A stretch of 64,000 bases of DNA from Saccharopolyspora sp. NFXS83 (GTDB lineage: Bacteria; Actinomycetota; Actinomycetes; Mycobacteriales; Pseudonocardiaceae), in the NCBI RefSeq assembly GCF_026241095.1, contig NZ_JAPFGB010000017.1, positions 1-64,000 of the forward strand. Direction: 5' to 3'. Within the stretch, counting starts at the first letter, position 1, and each line of letters starts with the position of its first letter. Under the pieces are notes generated by a model that saw only the letters and a program-made list of their open reading frames with translations, did no database searches and was not told the origin of the DNA. Below are positions 10,318-18,891 of the stretch, in pieces. Made by a program: the position numbers and the translations under genes.

Positions 10318-10530
10318 CTCTGGGGTCGGGTGGCGGAATCTCAGCGTTCCTCTCGCCGCGGGATCTTTCTCCCTCGTGGCTCCGCCACGGGAAAAAGCTG
10401 TCCGCGCGAGCGACCGGCTGGGAACCCGCGCGTGGTCGGGTTATCGACGTGGGCTGTGCGCTGACGCGCATCCAGGCACGGCTTCGCCGCGAGGCACGGC
10501 CTGCGGCCACGAGGATTCGGCTTCGCCCGC
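10318..10530 (-). repeat. Interspersed palindromic element, copy 2
   Basis: Between rel and the P450 gene. Reading left to right it has GCGGAATCTCAGCG, a hairpin (GTGGC-TCC-GCCAC, 10376-10388) flanked by CTTTCTCCC and GGGAAAAAGC, then GGGAACCCGCG, CGACGTGGGCTGTGCGC, GCGCATCCAGGCACGGC and degenerate CGGCTTCGCCG units. This is the reverse complement of the order in the copies at 48.2 and 50.9 kb. No gene is visible in it. Confidence 0.75.
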
Positions 10531-10580
10531 GTGGGGTCTGGGTGCGGAGCGGTCGGGCGGGCTGGAGCGCCGGGTGCTGC

Positions 10581-11801
10581 TCAGGCTGTGATGTCGATGC
10601 GGTCGTACCCGCGGATCGCGAAGGCCGGGCCGTGTGGGGGAGGCGTGGGCAGCGAGTGGTTCGGGAGCCGTGCGGCCAGCGCGGCGAGCACGATGCCGAT
10701 CTCCAGCCGGGCCAGCGGGGCGCCGAGGCAGTAGTGCGCGCCGACGCCGAGCGCCAAGTGCGGATTGGGGGCGCGGGTCAGGTCGAGGTCGTCCGGCGAG
10801 GTGAACGCCGCCGGGTCGCGGTTGGCCGCGCCGAGCAGTACCACGACCTTCTCGCCTGCCTCGATGCGGTGCCCGCCCAGTTCCAGTCCCCGCACGGCAG
10901 TCCGCTCGAACAGCTGGTTCGGGGTGTCGTGGCGCAGCAGCTCGTCGACCGCGGTGAGCAGCGCCGGGTCGTCGTCGCGCAGCCGCCGCAGGTATCGCCA
11001 CTGCTCGGGGTGCTCGTGCAGCGCCACCACGGCGTTGCCGATGCCGTTGACGCTCGCCTCGTGCCCGGCCATCAGCAGCAGCACGTAGTTCGCGATGAGC
11101 TCGTCCCCGCTCAGCTCCCGCGCACCGCCGGGATCGGCGGCCAGGGCGCTCAGCAGGTCGTCGCCGGGGCGGCGGCGCCGGTGGTCGGAGAGCTCGGCGA
11201 CGTAGCCGCGGAACTCGCCCGCGGCCTGTTCGGCGTCCCTGCGGGCGGACTCGTCGAGCTCGGGTTCGTACATCCGCACGATCCGGTTCGACCAGGACCG
11301 CAGCAGCGGACCGTCCCGGAGCGGGAAGCCGAGCAGCGTCGCGATCACGTCCACCGGCAGCGGGCGGGCGAGCCCCGCCATCAGGTCGGCATCGCCGTGC
11401 GCCTCGATCCGGTCGCACAGCTCGGTGAGGCGGACGTCGACCAGGCGGGTGATCACTTCGCGCATCGACTCGACGTGCCTGCGGTGGAACAGCGGGGCCA
11501 CTGCGGCGCGGAGCCGGTCGTGGTGCTGCTCGTTCTCCAGCATGCTCAGCCGGTGCAGCGCGTTGAACGACTCGAAGTCGGCGGCGGGCTCCCGGTCGGT
11601 CCACACCCGCCGCAGATCGCGGTGGCGCAGCGCGGCCGAGCACAGCTCGTGGGACAGGGCGACGTGCGCGCCCCAATCCGGGTTCCAGCGCAGGGCCGCG
11701 CGGGAGCGGAGCGCGTGGAAGACGGGGTACGGGTCGGCGACGAAGCCGGGATCGGCGGGGTCGAGACCGCCGGGCACCTCGGGGAGAACCACCCTGCGCA
11801 C
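10581..11801 (-). CDS. Cytochrome P450
   Basis: Soluble bacterial P450 monooxygenase, 406 residues. Visible features: I-helix LLLMAGHEAS (241-250), ExxR (Glu287-Arg290), and heme loop LGVGAHYCLG (351-360) with Cys358 as thiolate ligand. Two residues depart from the family. The I-helix threonine that normally follows the acidic residue is Ala249, and the heme-loop phenylalanine (F-G-x-G-x-H-x-C) is Leu351. An alanine at the first site is also known in P450eryF of Saccharopolyspora erythraea, where substrate hydroxyl groups help deliver protons. Substrate unknown; no ferredoxin or biosynthetic genes are adjacent. Start chosen at the first ATG matching P450 length. Confidence 0.93.
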   Translation of the reverse strand: MRRVVLPEVPGGLDPADPGFVADPYPVFHALRSRAALRWNPDWGAHVALSHELCSAALRHRDLRRVWTDREPAADFESFNALHRLSMLENEQHHDRLRAAVAPLFHRRHVESMREVITRLVDVRLTELCDRIEAHGDADLMAGLARPLPVDVIATLLGFPLRDGPLLRSWSNRIVRMYEPELDESARRDAEQAAGEFRGYVAELSDHRRRRPGDDLLSALAADPGGARELSGDELIANYVLLLMAGHEASVNGIGNAVVALHEHPEQWRYLRRLRDDDPALLTAVDELLRHDTPNQLFERTAVRGLELGGHRIEAGEKVVVLLGAANRDPAAFTSPDDLDLTRAPNPHLALGVGAHYCLGAPLARLEIGIVLAALAARLPNHSLPTPPPHGPAFAIRGYDRIDITA

Positions 11802-11827
11802 CTCCCGCGCTGGTCATGAGCGGTGCT

Positions 11828-11860
11828 GGTGCGCCCGCGCCGACCGGGCGCGGGCGCACC
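11828..11860 (-). terminator. Strong hairpin between the cyclophilin and P450 genes
   Basis: Perfect 14-bp GC-only-type stem (arms 11828-11841 and 11847-11860, GGTGCGCCCGCGCC and its complement) with a 5-base loop. It lies just after the cyclophilin stop on the same strand, so it likely ends that transcript before the P450 gene. Confidence 0.65.
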
Positions 11861-11867
11861 TCGCGGA

Positions 11868-12707
11868 TCACGCGTCGGCGGTGACCTTCTCGAAGGTGAC
11901 CTGCTTGTTCGGGTGACCGCCACCGGCCTGGCTGTCGAACGCGCCGTCGTGACCGGCGCGCGCGACGTCGTCGATGACCTTCAGCCCGTCCTCGGAGATC
12001 GTGCCGAACACGGTGTAGTCCGGCGAGAGCTGGGCGTCGCCGAAGACCATGAAGAACTGGCTGCCGTTGGTGTTCGGCCCCGAGTTCGCCATCGCCAGGT
12101 AGCCCCGGCCGTACTTGAGCTCCGGGAACGTCTCGTCGTCGAAGGCGTAGCCGGGACCGCCGCTGCCGGAGCCCGAGGGGTCGCCGCACTGCAGCATCTG
12201 CAGGCCCTCGGTGCTGATCCGGTGGCAGGAGGTGCCGTCGAAGTAGCCCTGCTCGATCAGGTTCGTGAAGCTGTTCACCGTGCACGGCGCCAGCGACCGG
12301 TCCAGCGTCAACGGAATGTCACCGACCGAGCTGGCGATCTTCGCCTGCACCGTCCCGGTCGACGGGACCTCGCCGTCGGCGGGCGGCTGCACCGGCTTGG
12401 CCGGCTGGCCGTCCGGCTTGTACGTGCAGGACACCGGGTCCGGCAGCGCGGCCGGGCGGGCCGGCGGCGGTGCGAGCTCGGTGGGGATGTCCACCTGCTG
12501 GGCGGGCGGCGGCTGTTCCTGCGGGGCGGCGGTCGACTCGTCGCCGCTGTTGGTGAAGTAGACGACGCCCGCGACGGCCAGGATGACCACGGCCACCGTG
12601 GCGCCGATGGTGATCATCCGGCGACGCTTGGCCTGCTCGGCTCGACGCTCCAACTGGCGTTCGAGCTTGCGTTTGGCGGCCTGGCGACGTTGTTCGTTGC
12701 TCGGCAC
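11868..12707 (-). CDS. Membrane-anchored cyclophilin-type peptidyl-prolyl isomerase
   Basis: Likely catalyses proline isomerisation on the outer face of the membrane. About 279 residues: a Lys/Arg-rich cytoplasmic start (RRQAAKRKLERQLERRAEQ), one membrane helix (ITIGATVAVVILAVAGVVYF), a Pro/Gln-rich linker, and a cyclophilin domain with CHRIS (catalytic arginine), ANSGPNTNGSQFFMVFGD and DYTVFGTI. GTG 12707 is chosen because GGGGAGGGAG sits just upstream and homologues begin at this basic stretch; an in-frame ATG at 12734 is less likely. It occupies the position of Rv2582 between rel and the MBL gene. Confidence 0.9.
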   Translation of the reverse strand: MPSNEQRRQAAKRKLERQLERRAEQAKRRRMITIGATVAVVILAVAGVVYFTNSGDESTAAPQEQPPPAQQVDIPTELAPPPARPAALPDPVSCTYKPDGQPAKPVQPPADGEVPSTGTVQAKIASSVGDIPLTLDRSLAPCTVNSFTNLIEQGYFDGTSCHRISTEGLQMLQCGDPSGSGSGGPGYAFDDETFPELKYGRGYLAMANSGPNTNGSQFFMVFGDAQLSPDYTVFGTISEDGLKVIDDVARAGHDGAFDSQAGGGHPNKQVTFEKVTADA

Positions 12708-12803
12708 CTGCTCCCTCCCCGGGGGCTCCGACACGATCAGGACGCTTCGAGTTTATGGGCCGCCCTGTGCACCGGATCGACCAGACCATGCGGGACGATG
12801 TTC

Positions 12804-12809
12804 TAGGCT
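12804..12809 (+). promoter_or_regulatory. Candidate -10 box for the MBL-hisS operon
   Basis: TAGGCT inside a short inverted repeat TGTTCTAGGCTGAACA (12800-12815), between the divergent cyclophilin and MBL genes. It matches the actinobacterial TAnnnT -10 pattern. No good -35 is visible. The surrounding inverted repeat could also be a repressor site. Confidence 0.4.
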
Positions 12810-12893
12810 GAACAGGCCAAGGCCCCTGCCTGCCCGCGTGCTCGGCGCGCGGGCGGCGGTGGAGATCGTGTTCGACGACGAAAGGCGCGTTGC

Positions 12894-13583
12894 GTGCTGG
12901 TGCTCGGGTTCCCGGCCGGACCTCTGCAGGCGAACTGCTATCTGCTCGCCGCGGGCGAGGGCGCGGACTGCGTGATCATCGACCCGGGCCAGGAGGCCGC
13001 GGCGGCGCTCGACGAGCAGGTGCGCGACAACGGCCTGAACCCGGTGGCGGTGCTGCTCACGCACGGGCACTTCGACCACGTCTTCTCCGCGGGAGACGTG
13101 TGCCGCGCCTACGACGTGCCCGCGTGGATCCACCCGGCCGACCGGTACATGCTCACCGACCCGGCCGCGTCGATGGGACCGCAGGGCGCGGAGCTGTTCG
13201 CGGCGCTGCCGCCGCTGACCGCACCCGCCGAGATCCGCGAAGTCGCCGACGGCGAAGCGCTGGAGCTCGCCGGGCTGAGCCTGAGCGTCACGCACAGCCC
13301 CGGCCATACCGGCGGGTCGGTGCTGTTCGGCGTCGGCACGGACGAGGGCGGCCGGCTGCTGCTGGCCGGGGACACCTTGTTCGCCGGAGCCATCGGACGC
13401 ACCGACCTGCCCGGCGGCGACCACCCGACGATGCTGCGCACGCTGCGCACCCGGGTGCTGCCGTTGGAGGACGACACGGTCGTCCTGCCGGGCCACGGAC
13501 CCACGACCACGATCGGCCGCGAGCGCGCGAGCAACCCGTTCCTGCAGGACCTGGTTCCCGCGAGCGACGAAGCCGGCCGGTGA
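12894..13583 (+). CDS. MBL-fold metallo-hydrolase (glyoxalase II-like)
   Basis: 229 residues. The metal-binding motif THGHFDHVFSAGD (around residue 60), HSPGHTGGSVLF, LAGDTLFAGAIGRTD and a final GHGPTTTI give the dinuclear-metal metallo-beta-lactamase fold of hydroxyacylglutathione-hydrolase-like proteins. The substrate cannot be fixed from sequence; actinomycetes use mycothiol rather than glutathione, so a mycothiol thioester is possible. GTG 12894 follows AAAGG. It precedes hisS by 33 bases, an arrangement conserved in actinobacteria (Rv2581c-Rv2580c). Confidence 0.88.
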   Translation: MLVLGFPAGPLQANCYLLAAGEGADCVIIDPGQEAAAALDEQVRDNGLNPVAVLLTHGHFDHVFSAGDVCRAYDVPAWIHPADRYMLTDPAASMGPQGAELFAALPPLTAPAEIREVADGEALELAGLSLSVTHSPGHTGGSVLFGVGTDEGGRLLLAGDTLFAGAIGRTDLPGGDHPTMLRTLRTRVLPLEDDTVVLPGHGPTTTIGRERASNPFLQDLVPASDEAGR

Positions 13584-13616
13584 CACCCCCAGCTTGAGGA
13601 CAGCGAAGCACCCCTG

Positions 13617-14888
13617 ATGAGCACCTTCACCGCCCCCAAGGGCATTCCCGAGTACTACCCGCCGGAGTCCGCCGGGTTCCTTGCCGTGCGCGAGACGCTC
13701 GCGGACGCCGCGCGTCGCGCCGGTTACGGCTACATCGAACTGCCGCTGTTCGAGGACACCTCGCTGTTCGCGCGCGGCGTTGGCGAGTCCACCGACGTGG
13801 TCAGCAAGGAGATGTACACCTTCGCCGACCGCGGCGGCCGTTCCGTGACGCTGCGGCCCGAGGGCACCGCCGGTGTGATCCGGTCGGCCATCGAGCACGG
13901 CCTCGACCGCGGCCAGCTGCCGGTGAAGCTGCACTACAGCGGCGCGTTCTTCCGCTACGAGCGCCCGCAGGCCGGGCGCTACCGGCAGCTGCAGCAGGTC
14001 GGCGTGGAGGCGATCGGGGTGGACGACCCGGCGCTGGACGCCGAGGTCATCGCCATCGCCGACGAGGGCTACAAGCGGCTCGGCCTCACCGGATACCGCA
14101 TCGAGCTGACCTCCCTGGGCGATGACACCTGCCGACCCGAGTACCGGGCGAAGCTGCAGGAGTTCCTCAACGGCCTGCCGCTGGACGAGGCGACCCGGCA
14201 GCGCGCCGAGCTCAACCCGCTGCGGGTGCTCGACGACAAGCGCCCCGAGGTGCGGGAACTGGTCGCCGAGGCGCCGCTGATGGTCGACCACCTCTCGGTC
14301 GCGGCCAAGGAGCACTACGAGCAGGTCAAGCAGCACCTGACCGACTTGGGCGTCGCGTTCGTCGAGAACCCGCGGCTGGTGCGCGGCCTCGACTACTACA
14401 CGAAGACGACGTTCGAGTTCGTCCACGACGGGCTCGGCGCGCAGTCCGGCATCGGCGGCGGCGGTCGCTACGACGGGTTGATGGCGCAGCTCGGCGGCGC
14501 AGAGCTGTCCGGTGTCGGGTTCGGGCTGGGCGTGGACCGCACGCTGCTGGCCTGCCAGGCGGAGGGCATCGCGGTCGGCGACCAGGCGCGCTGCGACGTG
14601 TACTGCGTGCCGCTGGGCGAGTCGGCGAAGCGGCGACTGGTGGCGACGGCGGGCGGGCTGCGGGCCGCCGGGGTGCGCGCCGACGTGGCCTACGGCGGCA
14701 AGGGCCTCAAGGGCGCCATGAAGGCCGCGGACCGCTCCGGCGCCCGGTTCGCGCTGGTGCTGGGCGAGCGCGACGTCGAAGCGGGCAGCGCGCAGCTCAA
14801 GGACCTCGAAAGCGGGGAGCAGCGCTCGGTGCCGTTGGACGCGCTCGTCGACCAGGTGAGCGCGGCCGTCGCGGAGACCACCCGATGA
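13617..14888 (+). CDS. hisS: Histidyl-tRNA synthetase
   Basis: Class II synthetase that charges tRNA-His. 423 residues, the usual length. Motif 2 is visible in [19 protein letters not shown], the histidine-specific motifs in [13 protein letters not shown] and [15 protein letters not shown], and motif 3 in [15 protein letters not shown]-terminal anticodon-binding domain follows ([14 protein letters not shown] onward). It overlaps the next membrane-protein gene by four bases (ATGA). Confidence 0.96.
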   Translation: MSTFTAPKGIPEYYPPESAGFLAVRETLADAARRAGYGYIELPLFEDTSLFARGVGESTDVVSKEMYTFADRGGRSVTLRPEGTAGVIRSAIEHGLDRGQLPVKLHYSGAFFRYERPQAGRYRQLQQVGVEAIGVDDPALDAEVIAIADEGYKRLGLTGYRIELTSLGDDTCRPEYRAKLQEFLNGLPLDEATRQRAELNPLRVLDDKRPEVRELVAEAPLMVDHLSVAAKEHYEQVKQHLTDLGVAFVENPRLVRGLDYYTKTTFEFVHDGLGAQSGIGGGGRYDGLMAQLGGAELSGVGFGLGVDRTLLACQAEGIAVGDQARCDVYCVPLGESAKRRLVATAGGLRAAGVRADVAYGGKGLKGAMKAADRSGARFALVLGERDVEAGSAQLKDLESGEQRSVPLDALVDQVSAAVAETTR

Positions 14889-15535
14889 CCGAACCCGCGG
14901 GCAAGCCCGTCGAGACGGTCGACCTGGACCTGCTGGACCAGGCCACGGTGCGCAAGCGCGCCCGCAACGTGGTGATCGCCGCGCTGATCGTGGCCGCCGC
15001 GTTCGGCGGCATCGTCGGCCTCGTCGCGGGCCCGCTCGGGTTCGCGGTGGGCGCGGCGGCCGTGGGGATGCCGCTGCTGCTGCTGGCCTACGGCGAATCC
15101 CGCAAGACCTCGTGGCTGACCGGCAGCGAGGTCTCGGTGCGGGCGCTGGGCACCCGCATGGTCGACCTGCGCACCGCGGACCGGCTCGACGTGGTCATCA
15201 CCGACGTGCGCGGGATGCGGACCGTGGGGCTGCTGGTCGCGGGCCCGCCGAAGGGCAAGGCGGTGACCATCTCGCTGGCGATGTACGCGGGCACCGGCGG
15301 TCGCGAGCTCGGCGTCCTCGCGCTGCGGCGCATCGCGGACGCGCTGGCCTCGGTCGGCAGCACGCACGCGCTGGTGCTCTCCGAGCTCGTGGTCGCCCAG
15401 CTGCGCGCCGAGGCGCGCGGTGACGGCGCCGCGGCCCGCCCGCTCTACCGGCTGGCGTCCGCGGCCCCGCAGGGGCGGATGGCGCAGAAGCTGCACCCGC
15501 AGGCGGTGGCGGGCTTCGTCACGACCCTCGAGTGA
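14885..15535 (+). CDS. Conserved membrane protein downstream of hisS
   Basis: 216 residues. Two adjacent hydrophobic segments (about residues 28-43 and 46-66) are followed by a soluble region resembling a membrane-bound PH-like fold ([20 protein letters not shown], then [14 protein letters not shown]). No enzymatic motif is seen. It overlaps hisS by four bases, so it is co-translated, but the function is unknown; a similarly placed membrane protein occurs in related actinobacteria. Confidence 0.8.
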   Translation: MTEPAGKPVETVDLDLLDQATVRKRARNVVIAALIVAAAFGGIVGLVAGPLGFAVGAAAVGMPLLLLAYGESRKTSWLTGSEVSVRALGTRMVDLRTADRLDVVITDVRGMRTVGLLVAGPPKGKAVTISLAMYAGTGGRELGVLALRRIADALASVGSTHALVLSELVVAQLRAEARGDGAAARPLYRLASAAPQGRMAQKLHPQAVAGFVTTLE

Positions 15536-15619
15536 GGGAGCCTCGCGGAGTGCTCTTCGGGCTGCGCCTCGTCGGCCGCGCGGTCGCTGAGCAGTGATCA
15601 CCTGAGCAGGATGACCACC

Positions 15620-15705
15620 GGCGGCTTCCTCGCCGCGGGTCCTGCCGCACGCTCATGCGCGGCGGAATCGCCGTCCTCGCGAGGAAGCCGCCGAGGTTCC
15701 GCGAC
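15620..15705 (+). repeat. Interspersed palindromic element, copy 3 (short)
   Basis: Inverted arms GGCGGCTTCCTCG (15620-15632) and CGAGGAAGCCGCC (15680-15692) followed by GAGGTTCCGC. The right arm and tail match the copy at 50.9 kb almost base for base, but the centre differs and the CGACGTGGGC block is missing. It lies between two convergent genes. Confidence 0.6.
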
Positions 15706-15732
15706 AGGCCCGCTGCGCGAGCCGCCTCCCGC

Positions 15733-17349
15733 TCACGCCGTCGGCGGCCGGGGCGGTCGGGGGCGCCGGGCGGCGACGCGGGTCGTGGCGCTCTCGGCCG
15801 CCGCAGAGCCGACCCGCTCGGCGGCGGTGCTGCGGGCGGTGCCGCCGGTTTCGCGGGCCGCGACGAGCGCGGCGATCAGCGTGGTGATCGGCACCGCGGC
15901 CACCAGGCCGATGCTGCCGACCAAGGTGCGCACCACCTCCTGCGCGACCGCCTGGGTGCTGATGATCTCGCCGAAGCTGCGCCCGGACAGCGAGTAGGCC
16001 AGCAGCAGCGGCAGCGAAGCGCCCGCGTACGCGAGCACCAGCGTGTTCACCGCGGACGCCACGTGGTCCCGGCCGATCCGCAGCCCGGCGCTGTAGAGCT
16101 TGCGCCAGCCGAGCGTCGGGTTGGCCCGCCGCAACTCCCACACCGCGCTGGTCTGGGTGACGGTCACGTCGTCGAGCACGCCGAGCGCGCCGATCACGAT
16201 CCCGGCCAGCAGCAGCCCGCGCGCGTCGATCGGGGTGCCCAGTGCGGCGATGAGGCTGGAGGTGTCGTCGTCGAGCCCGGTGAGCCGGGTCGTGGCGGAG
16301 AACAGCGCGCTGAGCCCGCCGATCAGCGCCAGGCTCAGCAACGTGCCGAGCACGGCCGTGGACGTGCGCGCCGAGAACCCGTGCGTCAGGTACAGCACCA
16401 CGAACATGATCAGCCCGGAACCGACCACCGAGACGAGCAGCGGATTTTCCCCAGCGAGGATCGCGGGCAGCACGAAGCCGATCAGCACCACGAAGCTCAA
16501 CACCAGCGCTCCCAGCGCGGCGAGCCCCTGCCACCGCCCGAGCAGCAGCACGGCGACGGCGAACACCAGGCCGAGCACGATCAGCGGGTTGCCCCGCTGG
16601 AAGTCCACGACCTGGTAGGAGGACTCCTCCTCCGGGTTGGCGCCCGCGTAGGAGAGCACCACCTGGTCGCCGACGGCGAAGCGAGGAGTTCCGGGTTCGG
16701 TCGGCATCACCTGGGCGATGGTGCGTCCGGGGTTCGGGCCGTCGGCCATCCGGACCTGCAGGGTGACGCAGCCACTGGAGTCGCCGCAGCCGCCCGCTTC
16801 GGCGGCGATGACCTCGCCGTTCACCGGGTACTGGCCGAGGCCGAGGTCCGCGCCGGTGCGCTGCTGGTGGCCGAAGGGGTAGAGCAGGGCGGTGCCGATG
16901 ATCGCGGCCAGCGCGAACGGCACCAGGGCGATCGCCAGCAGGCGCTTGACGGTGCGGGAAGCAGGGGGACCGTCGTGTCCGTGTCCGTGTCCGTGTCCGT
17001 GTCCGTGCCCGATGGCCGTGGAGCCGGAGCCGGGCTTGGCGCTCGGTTCGGGAGCGGCGGCCTCCTCGTCGGCGGCCCGGTGCGCGGCCCCGCCGCGGCG
17101 CTCGCCGGCTTCGGGGGCGGCAGGGCGTCGTCGCGAGCGCGGCCCGTTCGCAGCGGGTCCGCCCGGCTGCGAGCCGGATTGAGGGCCGGACTGGGGCCCG
17201 GTGCGCGGACCGCCGCCCGGTCCGGACGCGGAACCCGCCGGGGGTCCGCCGGAGTCCGGTCCGGGCCGTCGTGGCGGTTGCGGTCGGCCAGGCCGGGGTC
17301 GGCGATGCTCTCCGCCGCCGGGAGGCCCTGCTGGAGGCACGTCGGTCAC
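15733..17349 (-). CDS. YibE/F family membrane protein
   Basis: About 538 residues. A long Pro/Gly/Arg-rich cytoplasmic N-terminus with a (Gly-His)6 run is followed by one membrane helix, a soluble segment with a paired-cysteine patch (GGCGDSSGCVTLQV), and about seven more helices with the YibE/F signature region LAGIVIGALGVLDDVTVTQTS. Family members are multi-pass proteins of unclear function, possibly transport. The start is uncertain: GTG 17349 (VTDVPPAGPP) is chosen because homologues begin there; GTG 17397 and ATG 17418 are alternatives and none has a clear ribosome site. Confidence 0.85.
   Translation of the reverse strand: MTDVPPAGPPGGGEHRRPRPGRPQPPRRPGPDSGGPPAGSASGPGGGPRTGPQSGPQSGSQPGGPAANGPRSRRRPAAPEAGERRGGAAHRAADEEAAAPEPSAKPGSGSTAIGHGHGHGHGHGHDGPPASRTVKRLLAIALVPFALAAIIGTALLYPFGHQQRTGADLGLGQYPVNGEVIAAEAGGCGDSSGCVTLQVRMADGPNPGRTIAQVMPTEPGTPRFAVGDQVVLSYAGANPEEESSYQVVDFQRGNPLIVLGLVFAVAVLLLGRWQGLAALGALVLSFVVLIGFVLPAILAGENPLLVSVVGSGLIMFVVLYLTHGFSARTSTAVLGTLLSLALIGGLSALFSATTRLTGLDDDTSSLIAALGTPIDARGLLLAGIVIGALGVLDDVTVTQTSAVWELRRANPTLGWRKLYSAGLRIGRDHVASAVNTLVLAYAGASLPLLLAYSLSGRSFGEIISTQAVAQEVVRTLVGSIGLVAAVPITTLIAALVAARETGGTARSTAAERVGSAAAESATTRVAARRPRPPRPPTA
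16975..17010 (-). repeat. Hexanucleotide repeat encoding a Gly-His run
   Basis: Five perfect GTGTCC units (16975-17004) plus one GTGCCC, inside the YibE/F gene. On the coding strand they give alternating glycine and histidine. The 6-base unit keeps the frame, so slippage would change only the length of the run. Confidence 0.85.
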
Positions 17350-17493
17350 CGGCCAATCGTATGGGGTGCTCGCGTTCGCGCACCGCCGCTCCGTCACCGC
17401 GCGATCACCGCAGCGCACCGCACCGGCACGGCGCCCCCATCGGGCGAGGTGAACACCCTGGACAGTTCATCGAAAATGTGTTCGACTCGAAGT

Positions 17494-18555
17494 ATGCGAT
17501 GGGAGAGCCAGCGGGTTTCGGACGAGCGGGAGCAGCCGCTTCCACTGGTGGTCGACACCGGCGCGTCCGCGCGCGGCACCGGCAGGGCGGGGCTGGCCGA
17601 GCCGGGTCCGGGGCCGGTGGCGGCGGGCACCGAGGACGCGCTGGCCATCGAGGTTCGGGCCAGATCGATCATCAACCGGGTGCCCGGCGGCTCCGGCGTG
17701 CCGTTCCGGTGGACGATCAACCCCTACCGCGGCTGCTCCCACGCGTGCCGGTACTGCTTCGCGCGCAGCACGCACACGTATCTGGACTTCGACTCCGGGC
17801 ACGACTTCGACAGCAAGATCGTGGTCAAGGTGAACGCCGGAGCGCTGGTCCGGCGGGAACTGGCGCATCCGCGCTGGACGGGCGAGGCGGTCGCCATGGG
17901 TACCAACACCGACCCGTACCAGCGCGCGGAGGGCAAGTACCGGCTGATGAGGGAGATCATCGCCGCGCTGCGGGACCGGGCGAACCCCTTCTCGGTGCTG
18001 ACCAAGGGCACGTTGATCCTGCGCGACCTGGACCTGCTGCGGCAGGCGGCCGAGGTCGCCCCGGTGTCCGTGGCGGTGTCCCTCGGTTCGCTGCAGGAGC
18101 AGGTGTGGCGGGCGGTGGAGCCGGGTGCGCCGTCGCCGCTGCGGAGGCTGGACGTGGTGCGCCGGCTGGCGGACGCGGGCGTGGGGTGCTCGGTGATGAT
18201 GGCGCCGATCCTGCCGGGGCTCAGCGACACGCCGGAGCAGTTGGACGAGACCGTCGCGGCGCTGGTGGGCGCGGGTGCCACGAGCATCACTCCGCTGGTG
18301 CTGCACCTGCGACCGGGTGCGCGGGAGTGGTATCACGCCTGGCTGAGCCGGGAGCGGCCGGAGCTGCTGCCGTTGTACGAGCGGCTCTACCGCAACGGCG
18401 CCTACGCGCCGAAGTCGTACCAGGACGGTGTGGTGGAGCGGGTGCGCGCCGCGCAACGACGGCACGGGATGTGCGCGCGGCGGGGGGAGGCGAGCTTCCG
18501 GATCGCTGGGGGCGAGCGGGCGCCGGACGGCTCCGGTCAGCTCACGCTGCTGTGA
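17494..18555 (+). CDS. Radical SAM protein, Rv2578c family
   Basis: About 353 residues. The 4Fe-4S cluster motif is CX3CX2C in GCSHACRYCFAR (around residue 84), preceded by NPYRGC, as in the Rv2578c and spore-photoproduct-lyase-like radical SAM group. Later segments (GTNTDPYQRAEGKYRLMR, VLTKGTLILRDLDLL, VAVSLGS, SVMMAPILPGLSD) complete the barrel. ATG 17494 (MRWESQRV) is chosen because Rv2578c-type proteins begin MRW; the frame is open far upstream through the antisense of the YibE/F gene. The reaction is unknown. Confidence 0.9.
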   Translation: MRWESQRVSDEREQPLPLVVDTGASARGTGRAGLAEPGPGPVAAGTEDALAIEVRARSIINRVPGGSGVPFRWTINPYRGCSHACRYCFARSTHTYLDFDSGHDFDSKIVVKVNAGALVRRELAHPRWTGEAVAMGTNTDPYQRAEGKYRLMREIIAALRDRANPFSVLTKGTLILRDLDLLRQAAEVAPVSVAVSLGSLQEQVWRAVEPGAPSPLRRLDVVRRLADAGVGCSVMMAPILPGLSDTPEQLDETVAALVGAGATSITPLVLHLRPGAREWYHAWLSRERPELLPLYERLYRNGAYAPKSYQDGVVERVRAAQRRHGMCARRGEASFRIAGGERAPDGSGQLTLL

Positions 18556-18891
18556 CGGCGGGAGGTCCAGTCCAGCGGGTGGCGGAATCGGCAGGGCGAG
18601 CGATTCGAGCTCGGCCGGGACTCGCGGAATCCGGAGTGGTGAAGGCGTTTTCGAACGCGCGGAATCAGTATTGAAAACCGTTGTCGAAATACCGACCAAA
18701 GTAGTATTGGGTCGCTGATTTCTTTCGCGTGAACTATTCGTGTCGGCGATCGAATCCGCAGGTCGCGAGGTTCGTTCCCGGGCGGTGACGGCTACTCTGA
18801 GTGTTGGATCGACTTCCTCTAATGGAGCAGTGGCGCGGGTCGAGGCGTCAGGCGACCGGGGCGGCGACGCGCGCCGCCCGTCCTCGGTCGA
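18556..18891. other. Intergenic region with an AT-rich island
   Basis: 336 bases between convergent genes. I see no gene or strong terminator. Positions about 18655-18750 are clearly AT-richer than the surroundings, with two GTATTG copies and an imperfect palindrome CCAAAGTAGTATTGG. It may be a remnant of foreign DNA or a regulatory patch. Confidence 0.5.

Noticed and set aside
10581-11801. Secondary-metabolite gene cluster around the P450
   Set aside because: All neighbours are core genes (rel, cyclophilin, hisS); no ferredoxin, synthase or tailoring gene is adjacent.
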